The translations under genes and the position numbers were made by a program. From assembly GCF_037076345.1 (NCBI RefSeq), contig NZ_AP024702.1, positions 4,340,001 through 4,404,000 on the forward strand: DNA of 64,000 nucleotides, given 5' to 3'. Under the pieces are notes generated by a model that had not been told where the DNA came from, did no database searches, and saw nothing but the letters and a program-made list of their open reading frames with translations. Of the stretch, positions 1 through 9,541 are shown one piece after another; position 1 is the first letter of the stretch; every line of letters starts with the position of its first letter. This stretch comes from Haloferula helveola. Lineage in GTDB: Bacteria > Verrucomicrobiota > Verrucomicrobiia > Verrucomicrobiales > Akkermansiaceae.

Positions 1-3000
1 GAGGGCAGATGAGAATACAGGCGGTTCGTTGACGCCGATCACCTCGATGTTGAGGACGGCCTCGTCCTGCGCGGCCGCGAGATCGGCGACACGCACGACG
101 AAGCTGTTGGCGCCGATGTCCGCTTCGACAGGCGTCCCCGAGAGTGCTCCATCAGGTCCGACGTTGAGCCATGCGGGTCCGGAGACTTTGAGGAAAGTCA
201 GTTCGTCTCCAGCGTCCGGGTCGGAAGCGAGTGCTGCCAGCGAACCGGAGTAAGGGCTGTCTTCCGTCGCGTCGGCCGCGTCGATCGGGTCGGCGGAAAA
301 CGCGGGTGGATCATTCACATTCTGGACGGTGATCTCCAGCGTCGCGGAGTCGCTCAGGCTGCCGCTGTCGGTGGCTTCGATGGTGAAGGAGTTCAGGCCC
401 ACGTCGCCCGGTCCGGGCGTTCCGTCGAGAGAGCCGTCCGGATTCACGACCAACCACGCGGGTCCGGATACCTTTGAGAACTCCAGCGTGTCCCCGGCGT
501 CCACATCGTCGACGGTGCCGTCGAGGTCGGCCGCATACGAGACGCCCTGCGTGGCCGTCGGGCCCGTCACCGGATCGACATTGAAGGAGGGCGGGTCGTT
601 GGTGTTGATCACCGAGATTTCCAGAGTTGCGGTGTCGCTGGCGCCCTGGCTGTCGGTGACCTCGATTTGGAACGAGCTCAGTCCGACATCTCCATTCGCC
701 GGGAGGCCGGAAACCTCGCCGTCAGGATCAACGGTCAGCCATGCTGGTCCGGAGAGCTTGGAGAAGAGCAAGGTGTCACCCGGGTCGAGATCGGACGCGG
801 TGCCGTCGAGGGTCTGGGAGTAGGGGCTGTCCTCGATTGCACCGGCAAGGATCACCGGATCGCTGTTGAAGCTGGGCGGATCGTTGAGGTTCGCCACCTC
901 GATGGTCAGCGCCGAGACGGCGGAAGCTCCTGCGGAATCGGTGACCTGAACGGTGAAGGCGTTGCTTCCGACATCCTCTGGCGTGGGTGTTCCCGAAAGT
1001 CCTCCAGCGGGATCAACCGTGAGCCAGTCGGGCCCGGCAACCTTGCTGAAGGAAAGGCTTTCGCCAGCGTCGGTATCGAACACCCATCCGGCAAGGGAAT
1101 CCGAATAGGCTGTGTTCTCGCTCGCCGCCGCGACGGGGATCGGGTCTGCCGTGAAGAAGGGCGCGCGGTTGATCACTTCGGCGATCTCGGCTTGGATCAA
1201 TTCCCTTTCGTAGATCCTGACATCATCGATGCCGCCCACGAAGTGCCGGACGTTGTCGCGGATGTCGCAGCCGATCCCGACATCGATAGAACCGCCGAGA
1301 TCGCGGACCGTGGTGCCGCTGACCGAGCCGTCAACCGCGCCATCGATGTAGATCGTCGCGTTTCCGGAAGTGTCGCGGCTGGCTGCGACATGGTGCCAGT
1401 TGCCGTCGTTGATGGCGGTCGAACCGTTGAAGTCGAACTGCGTCGATGAGTTCCCGTAAACGTAGAATCCGGCGGTGCCGTCGGCATTGACCCGGAGTTG
1501 GTATTGGCCGTTGAAGCCGTTCGCCGCCCGTTGTTGGACGATGATGCCGGTGCTGGAGTGAAGGTTTGGCACCTTGACCCATGCTGCCACGGTGAATGCC
1601 GTACTTCCGGAGAGGGATGCGAGATTTCCGCACTCCACTCGGTCGTTTCCGTCGAAGTCGAGCGCCCCGGCCCGCCGGCCGGTCGCCCATGCCGGAAGAT
1701 CGAGAGTGCCGTCCGCTCCGCTGGGGGATGAATCGGTTGCGGTCAGGCCGCTGCCATCGTCCATTTTCCACCAACCGCGGATGCCGTCGACGATGTCCGT
1801 GTCGGCGTAAAAGTACCAAACCGGTCCGGCGAAGGTGTTGGTGCCGTCGCCGGAGTCGACCCTCCAGAAGTAGAGCCCTTTCGATAGCAGGGGAGGAGTC
1901 CAGTTGTTCGTCGCCGTGTTTCCGAGGAATTCGGGGGACGCGGTCGTCGCGTCGCGGACGGCCGCGTAGTCGGTGCCGAGATAGACGTGATGGTCCGTGG
2001 TCGCCGGAGCAGGGGTCCATGTCAGGTCGGTGGTCGCCGGCAGGAGGAGCGCGCCCGCGATCTCCGGAGAGGGGTCCGAAGCCGTGCCGGCGCCATCGGA
2101 GAGCGAAGTGATTTCAGCCAGCGTGAGCGCCCTGCGGAACACGCGGAACTCGTCGAGTTCGCCATTGAAGGTCCGGCTGGCGCTGTTCGGATCGCGTCCG
2201 AGCAAGAAGTCGCCGCTGAATCCCTGGACGGCGAAGGTGCCGGAGTTGGTCGCGCTGGAAAGCGCGGAGCCGTCGGGCCGCATGTAGATCGTCGCCTGCG
2301 TCGGTTCGATCACCAGTGCGCAGAACGTCCACGTCCCGTCGGGGGGAACGAGGCCGGAGTTGAAATTATACGACGAGTGGCCTCCGCCTCCCCAATGGTA
2401 GCGCAGTTCATTGCCGGTTCCGAAGTTCAGGCCCGCAGTACCTCCGGTGCGGTTGAAGGCGATACCGGCCCAGTCGTTCTGGTCACCGGACCTTTTGATC
2501 CAGCCGCAGATTGTGACCGTGTTGCTTTCGAGCAGGAGCGGGGGAGCCGTCGCGGGATTGTCGGCTCCGTTGATCGACAGGCAGGCGCCTTCCTTTCCGG
2601 CGCTCACCCAACCGGGCGTGCCGGCGATGGTTGCGTGGAGCTGGTTGCAGCACGAGTCGTGGGCAACCGAGCCGCTGTCCTCGTTGAAATTCCAGTGCGC
2701 GGCGAGTTCGCCTTCGAACTGGGGTTCAAGCATCACATAGCCGACTCCTTCGCGGCCGCCGGGGTCACTGATGCGGTAGGTGAAGTAGTCGGTTCCGTCG
2801 AGCAGGCCGGCGGGCGGGCTGTAAACGAGTTCATCCCGGCCGCCGGGTCCGGTACCGGCGGAGAGGGACACCGTCGCGCCGCGCGCGCTGAGCGTGTCGA
2901 ATCCCGTGATCGAAATGGTGTCTCCGTTCGAATCGCTGTCGTTGTCGAGCACGTCGAGGGTCACTGAGGAATCGGAAGGTTCGAACTTGGCCCGGTCCGC

Positions 3001-4014
3001 CGATGCCCGTGGGGGAAGCGGGAAAGAGTAGGGCCCGAGGTTGTCGAGGATGCCGGTTTTCGAATTCCGGTGGTTGAGGATCTTCACCAACTCGGAGCTC
3101 GAGATCCGTCCGAGCGAGTTACCCGACATGATGGTCGGTCCCTCGGGCGTTCCGCCTTCGAAGTGCGACGATCCCCAGTTGTGTCCGACCTCGTGCCTCC
3201 AGACGACCGTGAAGTCACCGTTGGCGGAGGCACCGTTGGCGGAGTAGCGGTTGCCGGTGCCGACCGAGCCGACCCAGGCGAGTCCGCCTCCGGTATTCGG
3301 CCGGGCGACCAGCGCGACATCGTGCGTGCTGGCCGGCAGAACGTTGTTCCACTGGTCCTTGACGCCCGGAAGCAGTTGTCCGGTGTCGCCACCCATCGGT
3401 TCGTAGGGGTCTTGGGTGGCGTCCGTGCGCACCACGATCCGTCCGATCCGGTGGAGAATGGCGGCGTCACGGAGATAGAGAAGATTGGTGGCCATCACCG
3501 AGAACTCCGAGATCTCGACCACGTTATCGACGTTCGACCCTGCGGCGACGAACTGGTGGTGCGGCGCGTCGATTCCGACCTCGGCCGCGAAGACATCCGA
3601 CCCGGCTCCTCCGCTGCCGGGGATTGCGCCTGGCCAACGGGGAGTCCAGTTCGTGTTGCCCCGGATCGAGGCGTTGCCCCCGGTGCTGCTCCACTCCACG
3701 CCGTTCTCGAAAGTGATCCGCGTGATCAAGGTGTCGTCGGCCTTCAGAAGCCCGGCGGCCATCGCTCCGGGACGGCCTTGGACCGTGCCTAGATAGATGC
3801 GTGACTCCGCCGGGGTGTGAGGGTTCAGGGCACCTGTCGCGTCCTGGACGAGAACCTCGAAGTTCGGGCTTCGGACCGGATGAAGGACGTAGTCGACGGT
3901 GACGGTTTCAGAGCCGTCGGTGACGGTGCGGGTGAAGGATGCCGGTGGCGATTGGGCCGCCAGGGGCAGCGTGGCCAGCAGCAGGCATCCACGAACGAGG
4001 GCAGTCAATTTCAT
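1..4014 (-). CDS. giant secreted metzincin-type metalloprotease with Ig, LamG and cadherin-like repeats (C-terminus cut by window)
   Basis: An open frame runs from an ATG at 4014 to the window edge (1338 codons, no stop), so the gene is partial. The N-terminus is a signal peptide (MKLTALVRGCLLLATLPLAA). Residues 274-284 read HEVGHNWGSSH, matching the metzincin zinc site HExxHxxGxxH, and Met296 in TIMSGN fits the Met-turn. Then come, roughly, a cadherin/Ig-like domain (340-430), a LamG-like domain (440-640), an FN3-like stretch (655-730), a second LamG-like domain (740-940), and at least four cadherin/He_PIG-like repeats of about 95 residues, each with a SKxxGPxWLxVxPDG core. Zinc proteolysis is inferred from the motif; the repeats suggest adhesion or matrix binding at the cell surface. 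The substrate is unknown. Confidence 0.85.
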   Translation of the reverse strand, partial: MKLTALVRGCLLLATLPLAAQSPPASFTRTVTDGSETVTVDYVLHPVRSPNFEVLVQDATGALNPHTPAESRIYLGTVQGRPGAMAAGLLKADDTLITRITFENGVEWSSTGGNASIRGNTNWTPRWPGAIPGSGGAGSDVFAAEVGIDAPHHQFVAAGSNVDNVVEISEFSVMATNLLYLRDAAILHRIGRIVVRTDATQDPYEPMGGDTGQLLPGVKDQWNNVLPASTHDVALVARPNTGGGLAWVGSVGTGNRYSANGASANGDFTVVWRHEVGHNWGSSHFEGGTPEGPTIMSGNSLGRISSSELVKILNHRNSKTGILDNLGPYSFPLPPRASADRAKFEPSDSSVTLDVLDNDSDSNGDTISITGFDTLSARGATVSLSAGTGPGGRDELVYSPPAGLLDGTDYFTYRISDPGGREGVGYVMLEPQFEGELAAHWNFNEDSGSVAHDSCCNQLHATIAGTPGWVSAGKEGACLSINGADNPATAPPLLLESNTVTICGWIKRSGDQNDWAGIAFNRTGGTAGLNFGTGNELRYHWGGGGHSSYNFNSGLVPPDGTWTFCALVIEPTQATIYMRPDGSALSSATNSGTFAVQGFSGDFLLGRDPNSASRTFNGELDEFRVFRRALTLAEITSLSDGAGTASDPSPEIAGALLLPATTDLTWTPAPATTDHHVYLGTDYAAVRDATTASPEFLGNTATNNWTPPLLSKGLYFWRVDSGDGTNTFAGPVWYFYADTDIVDGIRGWWKMDDGSGLTATDSSPSGADGTLDLPAWATGRRAGALDFDGNDRVECGNLASLSGSTAFTVAAWVKVPNLHSSTGIIVQQRAANGFNGQYQLRVNADGTAGFYVYGNSSTQFDFNGSTAINDGNWHHVAASRDTSGNATIYIDGAVDGSVSGTTVRDLGGSIDVGIGCDIRDNVRHFVGGIDDVRIYERELIQAEIAEVINRAPFFTADPIPVAAASENTAYSDSLAGWVFDTDAGESLSFSKVAGPDWLTVDPAGGLSGTPTPEDVGSNAFTVQVTDSAGASAVSALTIEVANLNDPPSFNSDPVILAGAIEDSPYSQTLDGTASDLDPGDTLLFSKLSGPAWLTVDPDGEVSGLPANGDVGLSSFQIEVTDSQGASDTATLEISVINTNDPPSFNVDPVTGPTATQGVSYAADLDGTVDDVDAGDTLEFSKVSGPAWLVVNPDGSLDGTPGPGDVGLNSFTIEATDSGSLSDSATLEITVQNVNDPPAFSADPIDAADATEDSPYSGSLAALASDPDAGDELTFLKVSGPAWLNVGPDGALSGTPVEADIGANSFVVRVADLAAAQDEAVLNIEVIGVNEPPVFSSAL

Positions 4015-4059
4015 GGCGGGGTTTGGAAGGATAGGCGTGACGGGCAGATCACGCTCGCA

Positions 4060-4130
4060 CCAGAAATAACGTCAAAGCGCGAACTTTCGATGTAATTATT
4101 GTGATTTTATAGTCTCACGAGTGCGCTTTC
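4060..4130 (-). promoter_or_regulatory. AT-rich probable promoter region of the metzincin gene
   Basis: This is a markedly AT-rich stretch in an otherwise GC-rich sequence, upstream of the ATG at 4014. On the minus strand it contains TATAAAAT-like and TTGACG-like sequences. I cannot fix a single -35/-10 pair, so this marks a likely promoter zone rather than a mapped promoter. Confidence 0.3.
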
Positions 4131-4145
4131 ATGCCGAAAACGAAG

Positions 4146-4178
4146 AAGGCCTGCTCCCGTGTCTCGGGAGCAGGCCTT
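4146..4178 (-). terminator. strong hairpin terminator of the GH109-like gene
   Basis: A perfect 14-bp stem (4146-4159 with 4165-4178) encloses a 5-base loop and is followed on the minus strand by a short CGTTTTC tract. It lies 24 bases past the stop of the minus-strand gene ending at 4203, as expected for an intrinsic terminator. Confidence 0.75.
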
Positions 4179-4202
4179 GCAATCGGAAGAGTGGACTTAC
4201 GC

Positions 4203-5684
4203 TCAGGAAACCACGCCCAGCGGCTTGGTGGTCTTCCAGTTGCCGCGGGTGAAGTCCGGGAAATCCTGGGGCATGCCGTCTTCGGCCACCGACTTGCGGG
4301 ACAGCGGGGAGACCGCGGACCAGAAGGCGCCTTCGTAGACGTTCTGGTCGAGCGGTTGGCCGCTGCGCATGCACTCGATCGCACGGAAGTTCATGATCGC
4401 GTCCATGCCGCCGTGACCGCCGTGTTTCTTGGCGATGTCCTGCATGCGTTTGAAGAGGGGGTGGTCGAAGTACTCGTAGAAGGCATCGAAGCCGCCACCT
4501 TGCAGCCAGCCGTGGTAGTTCGAGTGCTTGTTCGGTTGGTTCTCCGGAAGGTCGAGCAGCTTGCGCAGCGCCGGAGTGGCGTTCTTCCACGTGTAGTCGA
4601 GCGCGATGCGGTTCGGGAAACCGGCTCCGGTTCCGCGTGTGCCCTGGATGAGGTTGTGGCGACTGTACGGGCGCGGGCTGCTTTCGTCCCACTGCACCAT
4701 CAGCGTCCGGCCGAGCACCGTCTTGATGATCGAGGTGCTCATGTCACCGCCCTTGGAGAAGTCGAGCTTGGCCGACTTCGAATCGGGGCCCAGCACTTCC
4801 TTGGCGTAGAGCTCATGGTTCCGGGGCGGGGACGAGAAGGAGACGATGCGGCGGAAGTTGTCGTCGCCACGTGCAAGGTTCATGTACTGCGCGACCGGGC
4901 CGAGGCCGTGGGTCGGGTACAGGTTGCCGTTCTCGTTGGCCCAGTGGAGCGTTCGCCATGAGCCGGTGCCGCGACCGCTTTCGTACTGATTCATCTGGCC
5001 ACGGAGTTCGTGGATGTAGGCGGCCTCGCCGTGGAGGATCTCGCCGAACACTTCCTGACGGCACATGTTGAGGAACATCAACTCCTCGCGACCGTAGTTG
5101 ACGTTCTCGAGCATCATGCAGTGACGGCCGGTCTTCTCCGACGTGTCGATGATCTGCCAAAGCTCCTCGATGCCGACACCGAGCGGCACTTCGACAAAGG
5201 CGTGGGCACCGGCGTTCATCGCGTCGATGGCCATCGGTGCGTGCCATTCCCAAGGCGTCGCGATCCAGACCGCGTCCGGCTTCGTCTCGGCGAGCATCTT
5301 CTTGTACGCATGCTTGTCGCCGTGGTAGGTCTTCACGTCCTTGTGACGCTCGGGGTCGGCTTGCAGCACCCGGTCCTTGGCCCGCTTCACGGCGTCCTCG
5401 TAGAGGTCGCAGATCCCGACAAACTTCGTTCCCTCGGCGGCCGCGGCGTGGGAGAGGTGCGTCGGCCCGCGAGCGCCGAATCCGATGATCGCCACCTTGA
5501 CCGTGTCGAGCTTGGGGGCGCCGTAGTCGCCCATGTATTTCGCGCCCGCAGGTCGCGACGGGGCTCCCTCCTGAGCGCGGGCGACCGCGCCGACAGCGGC
5601 GAATCCGGCTCCAAGGCCGCCCAATTGTTTCAGAAAGCGTCGACGTCCGTTGGCGGAAATGCTCATGTTTTGTTCGGAATTCAT
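4203..5684 (-). CDS. Gfo/Idh/MocA-family protein of the GH109 type (alpha-N-acetylgalactosaminidase-like), Tat-exported
   Basis: 493 residues. The N-terminus carries a twin-arginine signal (NGRRRFLKQLGG, then a hydrophobic stretch to AxA near 36), so export to the periplasm is likely. The Rossmann motif GFGARG is at 68-73 and an EVP replaces the usual EKP near 165. The segments MMLENVNYGREELMFLN (190-206) and NLYPTHGLGPV (254-264) resemble GH109 enzymes, which use bound NAD+ to hydrolyse alpha-GalNAc. That specificity is family inference; a general sugar oxidoreductase is the alternative. Translation could also begin at the second Met (MSISANG), leaving the Tat motif intact. It stands alone between an upstream palindrome pair and its own terminator. 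Confidence 0.85.
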   Translation of the reverse strand: MNSEQNMSISANGRRRFLKQLGGLGAGFAAVGAVARAQEGAPSRPAGAKYMGDYGAPKLDTVKVAIIGFGARGPTHLSHAAAAEGTKFVGICDLYEDAVKRAKDRVLQADPERHKDVKTYHGDKHAYKKMLAETKPDAVWIATPWEWHAPMAIDAMNAGAHAFVEVPLGVGIEELWQIIDTSEKTGRHCMMLENVNYGREELMFLNMCRQEVFGEILHGEAAYIHELRGQMNQYESGRGTGSWRTLHWANENGNLYPTHGLGPVAQYMNLARGDDNFRRIVSFSSPPRNHELYAKEVLGPDSKSAKLDFSKGGDMSTSIIKTVLGRTLMVQWDESSPRPYSRHNLIQGTRGTGAGFPNRIALDYTWKNATPALRKLLDLPENQPNKHSNYHGWLQGGGFDAFYEYFDHPLFKRMQDIAKKHGGHGGMDAIMNFRAIECMRSGQPLDQNVYEGAFWSAVSPLSRKSVAEDGMPQDFPDFTRGNWKTTKPLGVVS

Positions 5685-5795
5685 GGTCTAGGTGCTGTTT
5701 CGATACGCATGACTTAGGCAAGCGCCTTTCACTTAGCAACCCTGCCCGTGCGAAATCGAGCGGCGAAAATGCGCGCCGCGATCGCCGGGATCGAG

Positions 5796-5858
5796 CTTGG
5801 AGCGCGAGCTTCAGCTCGCTGCCGGAACGCAGGGGCGAGCTGAAGCTCGCGGTCCACT
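5796..5858. repeat. REPIN-like inverted pair, family A copy 1
   Basis: Two 16-base palindromes face each other: 5804-5819 (GCGAGCTTCAGCTCGC) and its exact reverse complement at 5835-5850, separated by 15 bases. Flanking similarity extends the inverted repeat by several bases with one mismatch. The same unit recurs at 63677-63741, so this is a dispersed intergenic element. Confidence 0.8.
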
Positions 5859-5867
5859 TGGGCCAGG

Positions 5868-8800
5868 TTAGCGGAGGGCGAGCCGGAACCTGTAGAAGTT
5901 CCGGGTGCCGATCGGCCGGGGAATGGTCAGCGAGTAAGTATCAAGTCCCTCGTCGGTGGCGGCGTCGGTGCCTTCAACAAACGGCACGGAGAGGGAATTG
6001 CCGGAGTCCTGGATCAGGAAGTGGATCTGGTCGCCATACTCGGATGGGAATTCGAGCGTGAACGTCAGGTTGACCCCGTCGGTCGTGATCCTGACCGGTG
6101 GGATGCTGTGGGGAAGCGGCGGGCCGCTTGGCGTGCTGGCGGGGTCGTCGGGGTGGGTGCCCTCGAGGGCTTCCTGAAGATTGATGTAGCCGTCGCCATC
6201 CTCGTCACCGAAAGGATCGACCCCGCCGCCGAAGAAGTAGTCCTCGTAGGCATCCTCGATCGCGTTCTGGTTGGTGTCGCCCGGAGAGCCCGAGGGGAAG
6301 CCGGTGATGGTCGCCGAGATGGTCTCGAGCGCGCTGCCGTCGCCGCTGGGAAGATCCGTGCGATCCGTGAAGGCGAGGATTTCGAGAGTCGTGCCGACGG
6401 GAAGGTCGAGCGACTGGGGGAAGACGTACGGGTTGCCATCGGCGTCGTAGAGACGCAGCCCGAGCATGGTGTCGTCGTCCTCAAGCACCGGCACGGGTCC
6501 GGCAAAGGTCGTGGCGGTGACGGTCGCCTCGTAGGTCATCGTCGGGCGGGGGCTGACCAAACCGAGCAGGTAGACGAGTGATGCGTCAGCGCGGTTGAGG
6601 TCGGCGCCTGTCAGCGTGTGGGCGGCCGCATAGCTGGTCACCGGAATCGCGTCGGTGCCCGGGAAGTCAATCTGGCCATCGATGCCGCCGGCGTCGGTGG
6701 GCAGTTCGCGGATGATCGTGCGGAGTGTCTCGAAGGGTGAGGGATAGAGCCCGGGATCGGTGTCGTTGAGGCCTGCGGAGATGCGATAGATCTCGTTGGC
6801 GAGCTTCTTGAGGCCGAGGGTGGGCGAGCCCGTCGGGGAGTCGATCTCCGACCGAAGGGTGGCTTCGATCGATTGGAGGAGGAAGCCGGTGTCCGCAGGG
6901 CCGACGTAAGACTGCAGTTCCAGTAGTTGGTCGATGGTCGCGGATTGCGACTGATCGGCCACCGTGTCGCGGAACGTCGCGAGCCCGAGCGGCAGCGGGT
7001 CGGTCAGGATGCCGCGATCCTCAAGTTTCAGACCGGTGATCCGCTCCCAAACGAGGTAGGCGAGGGTGTCGTAGAGATCGAGTTCTTCGGAGACCTCCTC
7101 ATGGGGAAGCGAGGCGTAGTGGGCCTGTGCGGCGGCGATCCAGTCGGCAGCGATGGAAGTCTCGCTACCGCTGAACGGCACCGGGCCGGCGTCGAGCGTG
7201 GGAATCGGAATCAGCCGGATCAGCTCGCGGCCCCAGCCGGGAAGGCTGGAGTCCTGGTCGCAGTCGAAGGCGGTGGGTGTGGAGACCATCACGAACAGGT
7301 CGCGGCCGGTCGCCGGCAGGGATGGGATGTGGGCGTAGGGGTTCGTCAGCGCCGCCGCCGTGTGGTCGTCGGTCGGAGCGGATCCGAGAAGGAAGGCTCC
7401 GAGGTCATGGACCCGGATGTCGGTTGGCGAGAAGGTCGGGTCGGTCGTGGGAAAGGACTCGCGGTCCGGTTGGTCGCCGGTCGTTCCCGAGTGGGACAGC
7501 GGGCGGACATTCAGGTCGAAGGTGTTCCGGTATTCGACCAGTGACGACGCGGCGGGGGTCGAGAGCGGATCGAACGGATCCGAGCCGGACGCCCACTCGT
7601 CGAAGTCGGAGAAGCCGTCGCCGTCCTCGTCGTTGGTGCGGGAGGGGGGCAGGTCGAGGGTGCCGCCGCCATAGGTTGCCGTCTCGCTGCCGTTCGCCGG
7701 ATCGGAGCCGAGAAGGATCTCCTCAAGGTCGGTCAGGCCGTCCTCGTCGCTGTCCGGTCCCGCGAGCGGGTCGAGACCTTTGCTGATTTCGACGAAGTCG
7801 GGCACGCCGTCGCCATCGGAATCCAACGATCCGGGATCGCCGGTGAAAGCGTAGTCGGCCTGGTGGATCGGTGACTTGCGACTGCCGTCTTCGGCGTAGT
7901 ACCAAACCGTGAACGGCGTCAGCGTGTCTCCCGGCGGGATGATCGGATTGCCGGTGCCGTAGGTGGTCCAGGGATCCGAAAGGTCTGTGCGATAGTAGGC
8001 GGTGATTCCCGTCGGGTCCGGCACCGACAGTCGGGGCGTGATGTAGCGCGAATAGGTTCCGGCCGGCGGATCGATCGTGATCTGGATCGGCACGGCGCCG
8101 AGCAACGACGAGGCGGTCGAAACGGAAACTTCGGGGAAATTCTGGTTCACCAGCGCGTCGTTGGCGGTCGAGAGCGGGCCGGGAATCGAAGAGGCGCCCG
8201 CTGGATCCAGCCCGGTCGCTTCGTCGGTGAAGGTCTCGACATTGATGTCCATGCTTCCCGGCGAGCCACCGGTGATGCTGAAGGTGCTGGTCCAGTCGGG
8301 GACGTGGATCGTTTCGACCAGTTTCGCGTCGGCGTTGACGATCGGTTCCTTGTCGTAAACGAAGACGTTTGCCCGGGTGGAGACACTGGTCAGCGAAGGC
8401 AGCGCGGTGGGGGTGCCGGGTACCCAATCGGAGCCATCGTGCTCGTAGGGAGTCGTGGTGGTGGATCCGCCACCCGGCGGACCGGAGAGCGCGGAGAAAT
8501 GTCCGGCCGAGGTTCCGAGGATTCCGGTGAGCTTCTCGCCGGCGGGCGGCGACAAGTTGCCCTCGAAGACCGGATTTCCCGAAGCGTCGAAGGTGAACAT
8601 CCGGGCGTAGTCGCCGTCGTTGTAGATCACCGCGATGCCGACGTCGGAGCCGTCGAAAGTGAGGTGGACTGACCGCACCGGATCGGGCCCGATGCTTTTG
8701 GCGGCCGGTGAGGTCAGGCTGGCTCCGTTCCACTCGGAGAACTGGATGCCCGCCGTGCCCGGGACAAAGAAAACGAACTGCGAGAGATTCGTTCCGAGGA

Positions 8801-9521
8801 AGGGCGAGTGAACGAAGTCGGTTCCCGGAGCGAGCCCCGTGAGCGAGTCGATGAGCGGAAGTGAAGCACCGGACGCATCGAGGATCCGGTAGCTGTCGGT
8901 TGCGCCACGGGTGAAAGTCGAGAACGTCTCTCCGCCCGAAGTGTCATCGAGAATGATCCGTGAGATGCGCTCGAGAGGGGTACTGCCTGTCGAAATGGTT
9001 CCGGCTTCGGTGATGCCGGAACTGAGCGACTGGAATACGTGACGCTGGTTCGGAGTTGGCGGCGAGTTCCAGTGAGTGGCAACGACGAGGTCCATCAACG
9101 TCGGATCATTGCCGACGAGATTCAGGTCGACGATCGCCACGGACGCCGGGCCGACACCCGATGGCGAGATCGTCAGCGGCCTCGTGTAGGATGCCGCGGG
9201 ATCGATGAGGAACACCTGGTTCGCCGACTTCCCGGTCACGATGAAGACGGGAACAGTCGAGGAAGTGACCGTGCCGACGGCAAGTGACTCAGCGCCCGGG
9301 CAGCCGGTCGGTTTCGGGCTGGACCACGTCAGCGAGCCGTCGGCGGCGCCATTGCCGATCCGGTAGAGTCCGGACGAACGCTCGACGACGATCGCATCGA
9401 GATGGCCGTCGTTGTTGAAGTCTCCGAAGCCCTGGAGTTCTTCGGGCGTCGTGTACGTATGACGACTGTTCAGGGCCCACGCCGGAAGCGCGCTCAGGAG
9501 GATGAAGGGAAGAAATCGCAT
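5868..9521 (-). CDS. giant secreted protein with FG-GAP-like start, chitobiase-C-like domain and thrombospondin type 3 calcium repeats
   Basis: 1217 residues from the ATG at 9521, which starts a clear signal peptide (MRFLPFILLSALPAWA). A GTG at 9545 overlapping the preceding stop (GTGA) would add eight residues and is possible. An FG-GAP-like motif (FGDFNNDGHLDAIVV) follows the signal. A region around 487-557 resembles a chitobiase/HEX C-terminal Ig-like domain. Aspartate-rich repeats DSDGDGVPDF, DSDEDGLTDLEE and DEDGDGFSDFDEW lie at about 563-653, with another (DEDGDGYINLQEA) near 1105; these are typical Ca2+-binding loops. No catalytic motif was recognised. It is the last gene of a three-gene run of giant exoproteins. 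Confidence 0.85.
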   Translation of the reverse strand: MRFLPFILLSALPAWALNSRHTYTTPEELQGFGDFNNDGHLDAIVVERSSGLYRIGNGAADGSLTWSSPKPTGCPGAESLAVGTVTSSTVPVFIVTGKSANQVFLIDPAASYTRPLTISPSGVGPASVAIVDLNLVGNDPTLMDLVVATHWNSPPTPNQRHVFQSLSSGITEAGTISTGSTPLERISRIILDDTSGGETFSTFTRGATDSYRILDASGASLPLIDSLTGLAPGTDFVHSPFLGTNLSQFVFFVPGTAGIQFSEWNGASLTSPAAKSIGPDPVRSVHLTFDGSDVGIAVIYNDGDYARMFTFDASGNPVFEGNLSPPAGEKLTGILGTSAGHFSALSGPPGGGSTTTTPYEHDGSDWVPGTPTALPSLTSVSTRANVFVYDKEPIVNADAKLVETIHVPDWTSTFSITGGSPGSMDINVETFTDEATGLDPAGASSIPGPLSTANDALVNQNFPEVSVSTASSLLGAVPIQITIDPPAGTYSRYITPRLSVPDPTGITAYYRTDLSDPWTTYGTGNPIIPPGDTLTPFTVWYYAEDGSRKSPIHQADYAFTGDPGSLDSDGDGVPDFVEISKGLDPLAGPDSDEDGLTDLEEILLGSDPANGSETATYGGGTLDLPPSRTNDEDGDGFSDFDEWASGSDPFDPLSTPAASSLVEYRNTFDLNVRPLSHSGTTGDQPDRESFPTTDPTFSPTDIRVHDLGAFLLGSAPTDDHTAAALTNPYAHIPSLPATGRDLFVMVSTPTAFDCDQDSSLPGWGRELIRLIPIPTLDAGPVPFSGSETSIAADWIAAAQAHYASLPHEEVSEELDLYDTLAYLVWERITGLKLEDRGILTDPLPLGLATFRDTVADQSQSATIDQLLELQSYVGPADTGFLLQSIEATLRSEIDSPTGSPTLGLKKLANEIYRISAGLNDTDPGLYPSPFETLRTIIRELPTDAGGIDGQIDFPGTDAIPVTSYAAAHTLTGADLNRADASLVYLLGLVSPRPTMTYEATVTATTFAGPVPVLEDDDTMLGLRLYDADGNPYVFPQSLDLPVGTTLEILAFTDRTDLPSGDGSALETISATITGFPSGSPGDTNQNAIEDAYEDYFFGGGVDPFGDEDGDGYINLQEALEGTHPDDPASTPSGPPLPHSIPPVRITTDGVNLTFTLEFPSEYGDQIHFLIQDSGNSLSVPFVEGTDAATDEGLDTYSLTIPRPIGTRNFYRFRLALR

Positions 9522-9541
9522 GATGGGAAGGGGTGAGGCGT

